Assembly (NCBI GenBank): GCA_037783415.1
Contig: JAZGTN010000029.1
Span: forward strand, 1,984,001 to 2,048,000
DNA from: Leptasterias polaris
Taxonomy: Eukaryota; Echinodermata; Asteroidea; Forcipulatida; Asteriidae
Direction of reading: 5' to 3'
DNA: 64,000 nucleotides
This document shows positions 1-12,240 of this stretch, one piece after another; position 1 is the first letter of the stretch, and each line of letters begins with the position of its first letter. The notes under the pieces were generated by a model. It saw only the letters and a program-made list of their open reading frames with translations, made no database searches and was not told the origin of the DNA. The position numbers and the translations under genes were made by a program.

Positions 1-244
1 TTGAATTGAATACTGCAACCTATCTATTTCGACGCAATACATTTCAAATGAATCATGTTTTTGTATGGTCACCCTTAACTGCATACAGTTAAATGTATCA
101 CAAGATTGAAAAAGAATGAGAGGGGGCCAGTTGCTCTATGACTTGTGCGTCCTTTGACAGTGCGCTCTGCGTAGTCTCTAACACAGAATGGATGCACTCT
201 GGGAAAGAAAACAACATGGCGCCCGGCGAGATCGTACACCACTG

Positions 245-515
245 GGAACGAGGTTGACAAAAGGGTGTCTAAAAAGTTAAGATCAAATAGATATCCTTGT
301 CCCAGAGTTTTTAGTTTGTTTCAACAAAAACTAACAAATGATTAATGTGTTTATTATGAAAGCTAAAACTCATTTTATACAAATTGTAATGATTATTTTT
401 GTTGGTCAGATTTTTTCATAGATCTAATTTAAAAACAATGATTTGATTTCAGAAAAAAATATGTTCTTCTCTTGACGTGTTTTCTCGCTCCGACACGCGC
501 GAGACTTGCACAGTC
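245..515 (+). mobile_element. TA-flanked MITE, same family, copy C (right part)
   Basis: From about 245 the sequence matches 47060-47310 closely and ends in GCGCGAGACTTGCACAGTC followed by TA. No left terminus is seen in bases 1-245, so the copy either begins outside the window or lost its left end. Confidence 0.75.
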
Positions 516-1552
516 TACTTCGGTGTCGAAGACGTTTGGGGACGGTTTCCTCTACTCATAGAGCAAGGAACAGACTGTATGGTCTACTCAAATCATCCTG
601 AGATTTTCTATTGAAAATCGAAAAGAATGAAAGTTAACAAGATGGACTTCATGGGACAACAGGGGACTTCATCATGGAACTAACGCATAATGGCGCCAGT
701 TCCAAAATCTCCACACCGCGAACCGAAATAGAACATTGAAGCGATCAATGTGTGTATATAGTATTGGCATTAAATAACATTAGTACCAGTGGCGCTATCT
801 CACCCGTAGGTACGGGATCCGTTCGCTAAACTCAACCGTTCGCTAAACTCAATTATAGAGTTTGCTGGGTTTTTTAACCGAGCACACAGCAATCAATACG
901 CACAGTGTAAGCTACTCTGATTAAATTCTGCCGTTTTGGTGAACAGTGTGATCCTGTTTTGCTGCGCTGCCGTTGGCCTCGCATGGACACCGTCCTTTTT
1001 TCTAATAAATAACCTCCTGTTGTTAGCACCGGGGCAAATTTACGGGCTGCGGTTTTTGTTTTCTTTTTTTCCTCAAAACTTAAGGTAATTTTTAACCCAG
1101 AAATTGTAAAAATTAAAATGCCGAAAATCACCACCCATTGTCAACTTGGTCTCACGGTACTTTCGGTTCGATTACACAGCAGTGATTAATGGCAGTTTTA
1201 TTTCGAAAGACTCTGTTGTCAAAATCCTTAATTAAGTGTAAGCACTTGTAGTCAAGGTACCCAATTTTTGTATTTCACTATTTTTTTCTCCAAAGTGCAA
1301 TGCCCTGGAGGGCACAAAGTCGTTCAGATCCTAGATTGGGCCATTCCACATATCTAAGAGTGTTGTGTAATTTTTTTAATTTTTTAAGGGCTGAAAAAAT
1401 AGCTGTTTTCAGGATCAATCAACGTAACCAATATTTTATCACGGCTCCCCTCTCACAAACACCACCAGCTCTTCTGTACGCAGGGACGACTTGTTTGTTT
1501 CCGAAAAACCTAAGCTGAAAGAAATATCTGTGTAGAGTTCGACATGTGTATA
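516..1552. other. Non-coding stretch
   Basis: No gene is supported. A 17-bp unit CCGTTCGCTAAACTCAA occurs twice in tandem at 819-852. The rest shows nothing I can assign. Confidence 0.6.
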
Positions 1553-1702
1553 CGCCTCTCTTAATATTCATGCATGACGTCATAATTCTTACTTAAAATG
1601 AGGCTATAGGCGCGCGTCCGCCACCACTTGCAGTGGCTGCGCCTATGGCCTCGTTTTGGGTTAGAATTGTGACGTACTCGAGCATAAATATTAAGAGAGG
1701 CG
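1553..1702. mobile_element. Palindromic (foldback) MITE, TA-flanked
   Basis: CGCCTCTCTTAATATT at 1553-1568 is matched by its inverse at 1687-1702, and TA lies on both sides. The arms continue inward with shared words (TGACGT, ATTCT/AGAAT, GAGGC/GCCTC, ATAGGCGC/GCGCCTAT), so nearly all of the 150 bp can fold into one hairpin around ACTTGCAGT. It has no coding capacity. Confidence 0.75.
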
Positions 1703-2949
1703 TATCAGAGCCAGGCCAGGGGACGTGCAGTGTGTTTAGTTCAGATCGATTTCAAATAAGCTTGGGCCATTACACATGAATAAAACCTGGTTACCGATAC
1801 CACAGTTTTGCCCGGTACGGTTTGACGTCAATTGATTTTGACGACAAAACCTTTCCACTTTCATGTACGGCTTTTATCCAACTCAATCGACCGCTGCTCA
1901 AGTTTAATATACGCCGACAAAAGTTTAGAGTCCAAACGAGTAACAGAAGTGGGGGTAGTGATGTTGATTTGTCCCTCATTCTGTTTGTAGTGGTCACTCA
2001 CATCTGGCCTTCCTTGTAGGAAGGATTTAAATGAGGCCTGACGCGTAATTTGTGATGAAGAACAAGTCTTGATTGCTTTTCGATTGTGAAAAGAAGTTGA
2101 CTGTCAACAAGTCGGTTTGCATCTTTTGGGATAAGCATTTAGTGGTGTGGTGATCCAAACTGCACTTTTCTTTTTTGTCCCTGCGTGAAAAAAAAAATAC
2201 AAATTATCGACGAGTGCGGTGCTCGCGGTGAAACGAACCGCGGGGAAATTTCAGCTGCACGTGGTGTGATTACTAAGGAGTGGTATAAGTGATCAGATTA
2301 TGCTCTGAAAAGTCTTCTTTTCCCCCTCTCCATTCACGGTAAATGTCGACCCGTGTAGACGCCAAATGCGGGAGGAAATAACAGCACTTTAATTGAGTCA
2401 ATGAGGACGTGTTACACGTGAATGACGTAGGAACCGGCCTCGTCCTGGAGGTGGTGAAGGTCTAATTAGGGGCTATTTTAGCCGGTCCAGGTGCTGCTGC
2501 ATCCGTGATGGGGGTTCGGTGAGGATTCCGGTGTCATGGGAGGGAAATTTCTTCCCAGTTAGAGCCTGCATCATTATCGGGCATCGACATCTGCTTTTAA
2601 ATTGAAGACTGCATTTTATACATCTCTATCGAAGACGTGTGTCATCAGATTGAATGAGTATTGTGGTCAAGTCGTTGGCCGGATGATTGGAATTTTTAGA
2701 TCTCAGATCATGGGCCATTTAAAACACTAGGTAGAAGTACAAATCATCGCAATGTGGATGAAACTGAATGTAGAGAAAGGACCCTGTAAATTATCGGTAA
2801 ATTCTTTGAATGTTTTGGGACGAGCCTCCGTCCGGAAGGTCACCTGGAGGCAAGATGGTATTCAAACCTGTGCGTGAAGAGTTCTTTAGGCCGAGTGTAA
2901 CCTTCAAGATCAATGCTGACAGTGTGTACAATCATTTACAATTTCGGTA
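1703..2949. other. Non-coding stretch
   Basis: No gene is supported. A CRE octamer lies at 1823-1830. CpG content rises modestly at 2205-2245, without a transcript-like structure that I can see. Confidence 0.6.
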
Positions 2950-2953
2950 TTAA

Positions 2954-3420
2954 TGGCAAAGTATACATTTGGTGTTTGGAACCTCTCGGGTGTTTTAATC
3001 TTATAGAAATGTAGATATTCCATAAACTTGTAGAAAGTTCATTTCAAGAAGTTGTAGCGTTTTTGAGATATTGCCGAAAAACTGGAGCATTTATACCCAC
3101 ACATGAAGAATACTTCGTAATTGGAATACACAATCTGAAAAACCCTTTCATGCAGAAAAGTTTCTCAGATTGAAATCCCTCTCTCTAAAACCAAATTCCA
3201 TATTAAGGGAATAGTTGCTAAACATTGTGAACAGTTGCAGTGCTTCTTTACCAAGTAGGGTTTTTTGTTTGTCAATAACTTTTGAAGTAATTATACAAAA
3301 GGTTTATAAATTGTTGTCATTTGGACGCACACCGTCAACGGCAGAAGTGTAGCTAGTTTTTCAAAACCTTGAGGTTGGGACCTTGTTTTTTGATTGATAA
3401 TAACGCAAAATTCAGAAGTT
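2954..3420 (+). repeat. Dispersed TTAA-edged repeat, copy 1 (pair with 53696-54078)
   Basis: After a TTAA at 2950-2953 the sequence GGCAAAGTATACATTTGG, then TTTTTGAGATATTGCC and GGAATACACAATCTGA, follows copy 2 in order and spacing. The right edge was not resolved. Confidence 0.6.
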
Positions 3421-3850
3421 TTAACATAACAAAAACACAATTAAATGATAAAGAAACACATTATAAACAAGTTTAGATAGCACTCCCGCCCGCTTACAAC
3501 ATTTTGCTCTATAACTAAAAATTGTCATTAATGTACTCCACGAAAGGCATATTCTCTTTTCTTTTAGGTAGACACGTACATCTAAAATACTTCCCCAACT
3601 TTAATGGTTATTACACGGGTCGTGATTTTTGACTGATTTACCCCGGCATCTCTTTCCTCCGTAATCTGATTACACAGATAAAAGCATCCATTTGTACCGT
3701 ACTTAATGCACACTTTTACGTCAAGACATTTTATAACTCTTTTTATATTAACAGACGTCATTTTTTTCCCCTCTTTATAAATGATTGTCATGGGGATCAT
3801 TCGATACAATTCTGCAAAGGTAAAGGACGAGTGCATTTGACTTAAAGGTA

Positions 3851-4071
3851 CACTGCAAAAACTAATGTGTTAAAATTGACACCGCCGGTGTCGAAACTTG
3901 CCCCCAAAAAAATCTAAATTTACACCATAAGGTGTTGAAGTAACACTAATTCTACTAACACAATTGCTTTTGTGCTATTTTTACACCCTATGATATTAAA
4001 TTTGATTCTCTCTTCGGTATCATGTAACAACATCCATTGTGTTAATCTCAACACCCCAGTTTTGTGCAGTG
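3851..4071 (+). mobile_element. TA-flanked MITE, CACTGCAAAAACT termini
   Basis: CACTGCAAAAACT at the left is matched by AGTTTTGTGCAGTG at the right, with TA duplicated outside both. Internal GTGTTAAAATTGACACC and TACACC/GGTGT words recur in related copies near 7650-7945 and 57760-57880. An open frame that runs out of its right end is incidental. Confidence 0.75.
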
Positions 4072-6190
4072 TACTATACAGCATTGGTAAGGATAAGAAA
4101 ATCATTGTTAAATTTTTCTATCTGAAAGCTGATTATGAAGTTCATATTATACAAGAACCATTTTTATTCTGTGAAATATTTCCCTCTGAAGTTATTAAGT
4201 CATATTCCAGAAAAATATATCTTAAAAACCTATTTAGAAAAACGAAACAGCTGTTTTCGGTTGTTAGAACCAAAATTTTACCACAGACAATGTGACATCA
4301 AATCCGCTACGCAATCGCCTTCGCGTCGAGTATGAGTCAAGCTTTTCGCAATCCTAACGTGAGGGAGACGTCAGATTTAACGAGAGTGCCGTTTGAACCG
4401 ATGGCGTTGTTGTACTAAAGGGTGTCTTGTTGAATACTGTTCCCTGCGTATGAGTGCTCCAATCTTGAAAATCATAATTTTGCAGCGAAGTCTTCGCCTC
4501 CATCGAACCGTTCAAATTTAACGCAGCGCATCTCCGTTTTAACTTTTACGATTCACTTTCCATTGCATTTGGACCGACCTTCAGTAATATTTTTTCCACA
4601 TCTTCAAATAAAATGCGAGGGGGGAAATAGTTTTACTGCTCAGAACGCTGTGCCTCTTAAAAGGTGCTCTGCTGTGCAAGTTCACTGAACAACCCCGTGT
4701 TGCTTCAAACTGTACAACCTTTGACCGTTGGCTGAAAACTGTCGAGTGTCAATAGTTATCTTAGTTGAGCGCGCGTGATTGTTTGTCTTGGTTGTTCGTG
4801 CAGCTAATTCTGGAGTGGGTTACAAGCACCAAGGTATAAAAAGAACTCCGTGCACTGATACTAGTATGGACTCAAAATAGTACGTCTAAAATAGCTGATT
4901 TTGACAAAACCTCGCCTCGTGCACCAAAAATACTCGTAACGTAGATTGAAATTCCAATGATGTGGAGTTATGTTTGTACTCTTCTAAATCATTTGAATTT
5001 GATCGAAAGAAATGAAGTGTCACCGCCACCGAACGGACGTTCGGATTTTTAAATGTCAGCATATCACGAATAAAATAGTAGCACTTTATTTGTGTATGAT
5101 TCTGTGCTGATTTGCACCTGTCGAGTGACATGATACCTATCTTTAAAACTGTGCTTTTGATGCCCGTCGTTGTCAACACAATGCCGTTAGGCCGACTCGT
5201 GGGGATAAACAAGTTGCCTCGGGTTAAACATTGTGACACTGCTCTCAGCTGTCATCGATGCAATTTGGTGTTCACACTGCTTGCCTTCCAACACAAAGAT
5301 GCGAGACTAAATGTGAAAAGACGGGAGCGAAATCAATGGGTACTATCATTTACCAAAATGGTCAATAAGTGTGAAATTGACGGGCCTCCAACGCCAGTCT
5401 TTGGCCGTATTTTCTCCCCCAGATAAATAATAACGAAATGCTTGCCACTTTGAGTCTCTATTGAGTTCATCATGCTTCGACAGTATCCGATAACTCTTCA
5501 GGATATTTTATTTCAATTCACGTGCTCGTGTTACGTCCTTTGTGGCTTAATTTCAAGTAGTTATTGATTCATTTTTCGTTTGTTAACTAATATTTTAAAA
5601 AAATGCTTTTCTCGGGTCGAGACTGCTCGGTTTACGACTGAGTTGAACATGATGCGGCAGTCCTCGTGGTTATCGTGTTTGGCGGATTTTCGTGAAGATA
5701 TTGACGGTCACTGGGGGACTCGATGTCTTTCTCAATATGCGTTTGATATCATTCTCCTGACGCTATAAGTATACATTGCTAAGTAACTATACTTTCAAAA
5801 TGGTGATGACGATCATGAATGGGCATGCTCCCTGGAGCACACACACACAAAATGGAATGATAACAACTGCAGGAAAATGTACATTCCGATTGACTATTGT
5901 GCGCAAACCAAACCCTCATTTTGACAACACACCACCCCCACCCCCCAATAACGCACACCAACGAATGTAAACACCTTCAATCGGGGACCAATTGTTCCCT
6001 TTTTTGTTTGTACTCAAACTTTTAGCCAACACTCCCATTGGTTTTGTAAACACTCTCCAACGGGACATTCACCCAACCCAGGGCCATATTTCGATACCCG
6101 CCATGGGCACACACAATGGTTGACGACCCGGTAAACCGAACACCTCGCCGTCGGTGTCCTCCCATTGTTTGGTTTTTGGTTTTTCTAAGC
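4072..6190. other. Non-coding stretch
   Basis: Overlapping frames of 117 and 104 residues on opposite strands at 4886-5426 show no recognisable domain and look like chance. A short CA run and a C-rich stretch occur near 5839-5955. Confidence 0.55.
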
Positions 6191-6335
6191 GAAAGCATAT
6201 AAGGCCTTCATTTGAACGTCGTTTGTTGAGTGGGGGGGAGGGGGTTTGTACTCGTGTTCCGATCCAAGACATTCAATGTTCATCAACTACCCAAGCGTTT
6301 CATCAAACCCAGCCTTAATATTAAAAATGTGGAAT
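6191..6335 (+). repeat. Local direct repeat, copy 1
   Basis: From GAAAGCATATAAGGCC to the AATGTGGAATTG segment this matches 6732-6871 at well over 90 percent by eye, including the G-rich run. The frames over both copies are not genes. Confidence 0.9.
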
Positions 6336-6731
6336 TGGTTTTGTGCAGAGTAGCGAACCGAGGACGTTCTTGGTTTGTCCCACGAGCCAGATCCATATGG
6401 GCTAAAGTCCGGCGTGTCCACGGGCACACGGCTTTGGTTGAAGGTCCAAAACAGAAGGGACAACAAGTGAGACACAAGTGCCTGTATAGAAAAGGCATAT
6501 CTTACGTCTTTCTGCAATAATTCAGCTCGTAAAGATTAAAAAGCAAATGGTCGCTTTAAGCTTCACGTCTAAAAAATATGAAAATACAACTGACTGCTTC
6601 ACCCACTTGTAAAAATCGCACACCACGGTACCCAAGTGGATGGTCTTGTTAAAAGTTACACGCAGTGCAACACACTAGCTATTTACGTTACCCGTACCTT
6701 CTGAACGTTGTTTTTTCTATATTGAATGACA

Positions 6732-6871
6732 GAAAGCATATAAGGCCTCCATTTGAACGTCGTTTGTTGAGTGGGGGGGGGGGGGTTGTACTCGTGTTCC
6801 GATCCCAGACATTCAATGTTCATCAACTACCCAAGCGTTTCATCAAACCCAGCCTTAATAATGTGGAATTG
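6732..6871 (+). repeat. Local direct repeat, copy 2
   Basis: Second copy of the 6191-6335 unit, about 540 bp downstream in the same orientation. It has a 13-base G run and lacks a few bases near its end. Confidence 0.9.
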
Positions 6872-7094
6872 ATTAGTTAGTTTGACATGGATGTCTGACT
6901 GCCAAAATTACATCGTGGAATGAAATGGCGTATAAGATAATGACTCCTATGGGCTTTTGTAAATGTACATTTTCAATGTAATATTTAACCGATATAGTTG
7001 TATTACCTCCGGTTTTGTTACTTGCTTTAATTGCTTTCTTTTTCTGTATGTATCATAAAGAATTCGAGATAATAATCTCATTGTGAACCAGTTT

Positions 7095-7135
7095 CTGGGT
7101 CAGCCTGACCCAGAAATGGGTCAGGTTCCCTGACC
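7095..7135. repeat. GGGTCA/TGACCC dispersed repeat block
   Basis: CTGGGTCAGCCTGACCCAG is a perfect palindrome around one base, followed by GGGTCAGG and CTGACCCG. Related blocks lie at 21635-21665, 23418-23445, 23660-23680, 41500-41640, 52140-52180 and 53235-53350. These look like one short repeat family, often near CTCTAAAAA. Confidence 0.6.
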
Positions 7136-7649
7136 CGAGAGTTTTAAAAGAGTGTAGTTGTCTGTAAACTGCCTCGTGTTACACAGTCCTTCGAAGCCCC
7201 AGATTCAAACTTAAAAAACAAAACCCCCTAGTTTACGAAACAATAATGCCGGTGGTCCTAAGACTAAGAGGGAGAAGGGCGTGTTCCCAACGTTTCGTAC
7301 ATTACATTGCTCTGTCTGCCTCCATGGTCTGATCAACGGCAAATTTCCACACGAACCAACACAGCAATCTCTCATGCTCAACTCAGCTCTCCAATTAGTG
7401 ATGTGTTACTACCATAGTCGCATTCGGTCTAATAAACTTCTCGTTTGCGCTCGTGTGTCGAAGGCAATACTCTCTGTTCGGTGTTAACTCTTGAGCGCAC
7501 AAACTCACAATCGCTCAGTGCTATCGATAATTCTTAGTGCGTTTTAATTAATCAATCCCGACAACTGCGTGTGGCGATGCATGGGGCAGCTCCTCTTCCG
7601 TCTCACCTTCGTCCGGCTGCCATTAATCGGCACAGGGTTGATGACAGAG

Positions 7650-7945
7650 TACATGCACTGTGAACGCAAAAAAACTTGGGTGTTAAAATTGACACCATTG
7701 GTATTTTCACGTATATATACCGAAGAGAGAATCTAAATTAACATCATGGAGTATTTACATAGCACCAGTGTAATTGTTTTGGAAGAAATTAGTGTTAGTT
7801 TAACATCCTATGGTGTAAATTGGGATTCTTTTTTGATATCCGTATGTGACAGCACCAATGGTATACATTTTAACACCACGGATTTTGAAGCGTACTTGTT
7901 ATACAAACAGTGGTGTAACTTTTCCATGTTTAGGTGTAAATAAAT
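7650..7945 (+). mobile_element. Diverged MITE related to 3851-4071
   Basis: GTACATGCACTG, then AAAAAAACTTGGGTGTT and AAAATTGACACC, resemble the left half of the 3851 element. Alternating TAGCACCAGTG and ATGGTGTAAAT words resemble its interior. The right terminus is not recognisable. Confidence 0.5.
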
Positions 7946-8639
7946 AACTTTGCCTTTTGAGTATATCCAAGGAGAAACCAAACAAATATTGGTTTGTGTT
8001 TCCTAATTGATAGTGGCGCAGGGATATTAGTTGTGACGCTCACGGTGAGAAGCCGGACGTGCTAATTGACTTGGGCGCGGTTTTTGAATGACATAGTGGT
8101 TGTAACATTGGCTTGTGTGTTCTGCCATCATGACGCACCAGGTCCTACATGTATATAGAAATGCTCAGCCCCCAAAAAAGTAACGTGGAAATGAATCACG
8201 CTTTTAAGCAAATTTTAGCGGGAAACCATGGTCAAAATCAATGTTTAACCTATAAACACAACTGGCATGAATACACCCTTTTCAAAACTTAACAAGGTGC
8301 TACCTTTTAAAGGTTCTATACGGGATTGGGAGCTGGCAAAATAGTTGCAGACAGTGGTCATGTTTTTGTGTGAAAGAACAAACCTGTGAAATGTTGGGCT
8401 CAATCCGTTGTTTGAGTCAGGAGAGAATAATAAAACACCCTGCGCATGTTTTAGTATGTAAACGCGCTGTTTAGGTGTTCAGATACAGTTTTCTAGAATA
8501 ATGACTTCATTTCAATGTTACACAGAAAAAAACTCGTTCTAGAATGAACGTCATAATCAGTAAGCTTTCGGTCTAAAGTTAAACAATGTGGATGGTTTTT
8601 TGTGTTGGTGTTTTTGTTGTTGTTATCCTTTCCAGCGTA

Positions 8640-9001
8640 TACATTTGGTAATCGTCAAAGACCAGTATCCTCACTTGGTGTGCCCCAACATATGCAGAAA
8701 ATAACAAACCTGTGAAAAATTTTGCTCAATTTGTCATTGAACTTCATAAAAAAAGTATGGGGGGAACACTCTTGTTACATGAATTGTGTGCTTTCAGATG
8801 CCTCGGAAAGGCTTCATGCCTGATGGATGCTTGTTTCAGATTAAAATATTTGGGTGAAAATGTACCTCTTTCTCTAAAATTGTGTTATTTCAAAGGGGGT
8901 CACTTCTAACAATGTTTTATAACACCAACTGCTCTCCAGTGCTCTTTACCAAAATAACGTTTTATGGTCATTAACTTGTGGAGTAATTACCAAAAGTACA
9001 C
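8640..9001 (+). repeat. Dispersed repeat family A (CAAAGACCAGT core), copy 1
   Basis: AATCGTCAAAGACCAGTATC, TCACTTGGTGTG, ATAACAAACCTGTGAAAA and TGTGTGCTTTCAGATG appear in the order seen at 57412-57620. It is a short non-coding dispersed repeat of unknown class, and a style I associate with echinoderm genomes. Confidence 0.7.
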
Positions 9002-10038
9002 CCTGCCTTTAAACTCAACCTACATAATTCACAGTCGAGGATCCTGAAACGACATGAGCGGTTTGACACGAGAGATGGAGATGGAGATGGAGATGGGGGG
9101 GGGGGGGGTCCCTAATCTTACCATATTATTATATAGTCTACTGACGCATGAGATTGTACGTCCCTCAATCAGTTGCGAACGTCGATGCCAATCACTAACA
9201 ATAATGTGTGAGAGTTCTGCCGTCAGAATAGTCTTCGAAAAGCCAATTCAGTTTACTCCCCCACGAAACAAATAGCCAGTCTACATGCAGCATGATAATA
9301 GAAAACTGTGAGCGGCTTTTCACGGGAGATTTGGATTTTCTCGAAAAATAAATGAATAATTTCTGTTTGCCGCTCAAGCCCCAATTTCATTCTTTTGCAT
9401 GGCGGACATTTTTACACATGGCTTCCAATGAAGCGCGTTCGGAGGTGTCGCAACGTCAACATTTATACACCTGGGCTCTCGTAACCACAATTGATCTTAT
9501 TGGTGTCCGTATTATAATCAGTCAGAATAGATTCTTAGGGAGACCTTTCTCGTTCTATCGGCAGTAGGATTTATTACTATACATATATATGCATGGAAGG
9601 GACGGCACCGGTGCCTGAAGCTTGTTTGGTTGTTGCGAGAGATCAAGTTTGGGGATTTTACATTAAGATAGGCCAACGCATAGGCCTACGACCCAGGGGA
9701 AGCAGGGGGGAAACTGCCCTCTCAAAGTCGGACAAAACAAGAAGGGGAAATCATGGGTAGAGTGTACTTGTGTTTTTATCAGTGTACATTTCTGGGCAAA
9801 TCCACCCCTCTGTTATCCTACCGAAGAGTCCCCATTGCCAATCGTGTGTGGGAAATAAACAGTTGTCACTCTGGCGCCTGTATCACCGCCCGATATTGTA
9901 AATTAAATTCTATATGTTCCTGTCTGTAACTCAGAGGAAAACACAATTTCTACTGATGCTCGTACATGAAAACTTTCATGAACTTTCACTTTCATGAATG
10001 TTTGAATGTTTGGGTGTGCAGTTTGCAATGAGATTGGC
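9002..10038. other. Non-coding stretch
   Basis: It holds GGAGAT repeats running into a 14-base G tract at 9070-9108. Nothing else is assignable. Confidence 0.6.
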
Positions 10039-10180
10039 TTAAAGGGACACACCGGCTTCGTTGGGCTATTTTGGCTACAAAATAGATTAAAACATGACTC
10101 CAAAGGTCTTCCAGGGATGGAGAAGAACGGTTCCTAAAAGAAACAATCAATTTTGGTCGTTTTTGAGCATTTTTCAAAAC

Positions 10181-10238
10181 GAAGGTCACATGGGTTATCC
10201 GAACCACTTTTGGGGTTCGGATAACCCTCGTGATCTTC
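10181..10238. repeat. Long hairpin
   Basis: GGGTTATCCGAACC at 10192-10205 pairs exactly with GGTTCGGATAACCC at 10214-10227 around an 8-base loop. The arms extend outward with GAAGGTCAC against GTGATCTTC. It lies near the left end of the candidate TTAA element. Confidence 0.8.
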
Positions 10239-10954
10239 GGAGTTAGTTTTACTTCTAGCCGTATAAAAATTAATTACTGCACCGAATTCAACTCTGTTTT
10301 TTAACAAGAATTCATGAGTATTTGACACACAAAAATACGTATTCAAATTATGGATACAAGTTGTAAATAATACAAAAAAGTCGAACGTAAGACTTTATTT
10401 CAGAGAGTCCGAGCAACGGAAAGCGTGTCTTACAGTGCACAGCGTGGGGACTATGTACACGTAACACAGGGGCAGTCGTGTCGCTTGCGAGCAGAGTATC
10501 TCGGCAGTGCTAGCACGACGGAAACCCACTATAGCCAAGAGATAGATGTACCTGGAAGCTCATGAACATGTGGGAGGGGTAGGGAGCCAGACCACCAACT
10601 ACGTTGTTGTTATTGCGGGTTTGCTAGTCGGTACACCTCGCTGATCGAATCCGTTGTTTCAAAATCGCAACTTTTCAATGCTCTGTGTACGTTCCTTGAC
10701 CCGATTTGTACCGAATTTCTTGGTAATTAAATAAGATTTATGTCAATACATAGGAATGCCACTTTTATATTGACGGTACAATTAGTTTAAACAAAATTTG
10801 TGACAAACAATTCCCCAAAAACAAGCCTCCCCCCCAAAAAACCAAAAACGGAGCCCCTGAAGGGACAAGTGAAAAAGAAATTAAAAATTAAAAGGTGGAA
10901 AAAACGACCTCACTCGAAATTTCTATTGCATCCCTCGACACACTAAATTCCAAC

Positions 10955-11275
10955 AAAATCATTTCGTTTCCTCGAAATATGATTTTGTTCGCAAGAAATA
11001 TACTTTCGTTCGCTCGAAATATGCTTTCCTTCCCAAAAATACGCTTTCTTTCCCTCGAAAGGAGATTTCGTTCCCCCCCAAAAAAGCTTTCGATTCCTCG
11101 AAATAAGACTTTGAATTTTTTGCCCGAAATATACTTTCATTCACCCGAAATATGCTATCGCTCCCTAAAAGTACGCTTTCGTTCTCTCCCAATGAGATTT
11201 TGTTCCCCAGAATTCCTCTTTCGTTCCCTCAAGATAGCTTTTGTTCCCTTAAGATAGCTTTCGTTCCCCTGAAGT
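10955..11275. repeat. Degenerate tandem array, TTCGTTCCCTCGAAATA unit
   Basis: Roughly 15-17 diverged units of 20-24 bp share TTCGTTCCCTCGAAAT or close variants. Frames on both strands across it are repeat by-products. The left flank GGAGCCCCTGAAGGGACA (10850-10867) recurs inverted beside the related array at 26430-26650. Confidence 0.8.
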
Positions 11276-11305
11276 CCAATCACACCAATTTGTTACATTC
11301 CTTTG

Positions 11306-11426
11306 TGAGGGGCGACTTTGAGAGGGGACGAGTTTGTATGTGAGGGGCGACTTTGCTAGGGGCGACTTTGTAGTTGGGGGACTTTGTGATTGGCGAGTTT
11401 GCTGGGGGCGAGTTGACTGGTTACCG
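11306..11426 (+). repeat. Tandem array, GGGGCGACTTTG unit
   Basis: About seven units of 16-17 bp carry GGGGCGACTTTG or GGGGCGAGTTTG variants and end in GAGTTGACTGGTTACC. It directly follows the preceding array, separated by about 30 bp. Confidence 0.8.
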
Positions 11427-11995
11427 TGTCCGTTGTTTATACACACTTTCAGATGGATAACGTGGACTGGATCCTCATGCCTTGTCAGGCACGTAGGAAC
11501 CGGGGGGGGGGGGGCGGGGGGCCACTGGCTCCCGCTGAAAACATGCTGAAAACATGCGGGGGGCCGGGCCCCCCTAAATAAAGTTGTCCGGATGATAAAT
11601 TGGCTTGTTCATAATTGTCCTGAGGGAATAGTACTGCAGTCTGTAGGCCATTTAATCAGATCACATTGACAAAGTGGCTATTTGAATACATTTGCTTACG
11701 GAATCTTGAAGTTTCTTCGTCGGTGCTTCCGCTCATGCTTGTCGTAGTAAAACACTTACATAAACAGAGCACCAGTCTACTTGCAACATTGCATAGCATG
11801 TATCTCGTAAATTTGACACTTGCAACGGCTGGTAAAGCGTATACGGTGACCTTTGACCGCTTTTGTTTTTTCGGTCATTTCTCGTTAATTACGTGATATT
11901 TTTGTATAAAAAAAATATAAAAACCATCTAGAAATAATTGTCTTTGATTCTACATGACTAAATTACGTAAACAGGTAACCGGTGTGTCCCTTTAA

Positions 11996-12240
11996 GGTAT
12001 TCCAGAATCCCAGTTTTGCTGATAGTGGGACTGTTATAGAGGAAATATTTTGTGGAGTTGTGCCCCTGATGATAAAAGTGGATGGAATTTGCTGCGCAGT
12101 CAGCGTATGTCATGAGAAGATATTTGGCCTTCGCAGATTTGTCCTTTGTAAACAAATAGGTAGAACAACAAGCAAGTTACAAGATGGCGGTAATTGCTTG
12201 TTTTTCTATTTTTTTTTCAAAGGCCAAATCTGCGATGGCT
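11996..12240 (+). repeat. Dispersed repeat, copy 1 (pair with 60490-60710)
   Basis: The words TATGTCATGAGAA, TTCGCAGATTTGTCCTTTG and AACAAATAGGTAGAACAACA have near matches in the same order at 60624-60700. In this copy the right end carries an inverted echo (AAAGGCCAAATCTGCGATGG), giving a hairpin. Its left edge abuts the TTAA of the candidate element at 11991. Confidence 0.65.

Larger units (their letters stand above)
10043..11991. mobile_element. Candidate TTAA-flanked DNA element carrying tandem arrays
   Basis: AGGGACACACCGG at 10043-10055 and its exact inverse at 11979-11991 are each bordered by TTAA. Between them lie a 25-bp-arm hairpin (10181-10238) and two tandem arrays (10955-11275 and 11306-11426). 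No transposase is present. The 13-bp inverted repeats with TTAA fit a piggyBac-type non-autonomous element. They are short, however, and the two ends could come from different copies, so the 1.95-kb size is a hypothesis. Confidence 0.5.

Noticed and set aside
3972..4335. Overlapping 107- and 66-residue frames
   Set aside because: They start inside or just beyond the 3851-4071 MITE, have no recognisable domain and look like AT-rich chance frames.
4886..5426. 117- and 104-residue frames on opposite strands
   Set aside because: They overlap each other, lack domains, splice signals and poly(A) signals, and have low-complexity composition. Neither can be supported.
10895..11257. 120-residue frame rich in Arg-Ser-Phe
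   Set aside because: It is the translation of the degenerate TTCGTTCCCTCGAAAT array.
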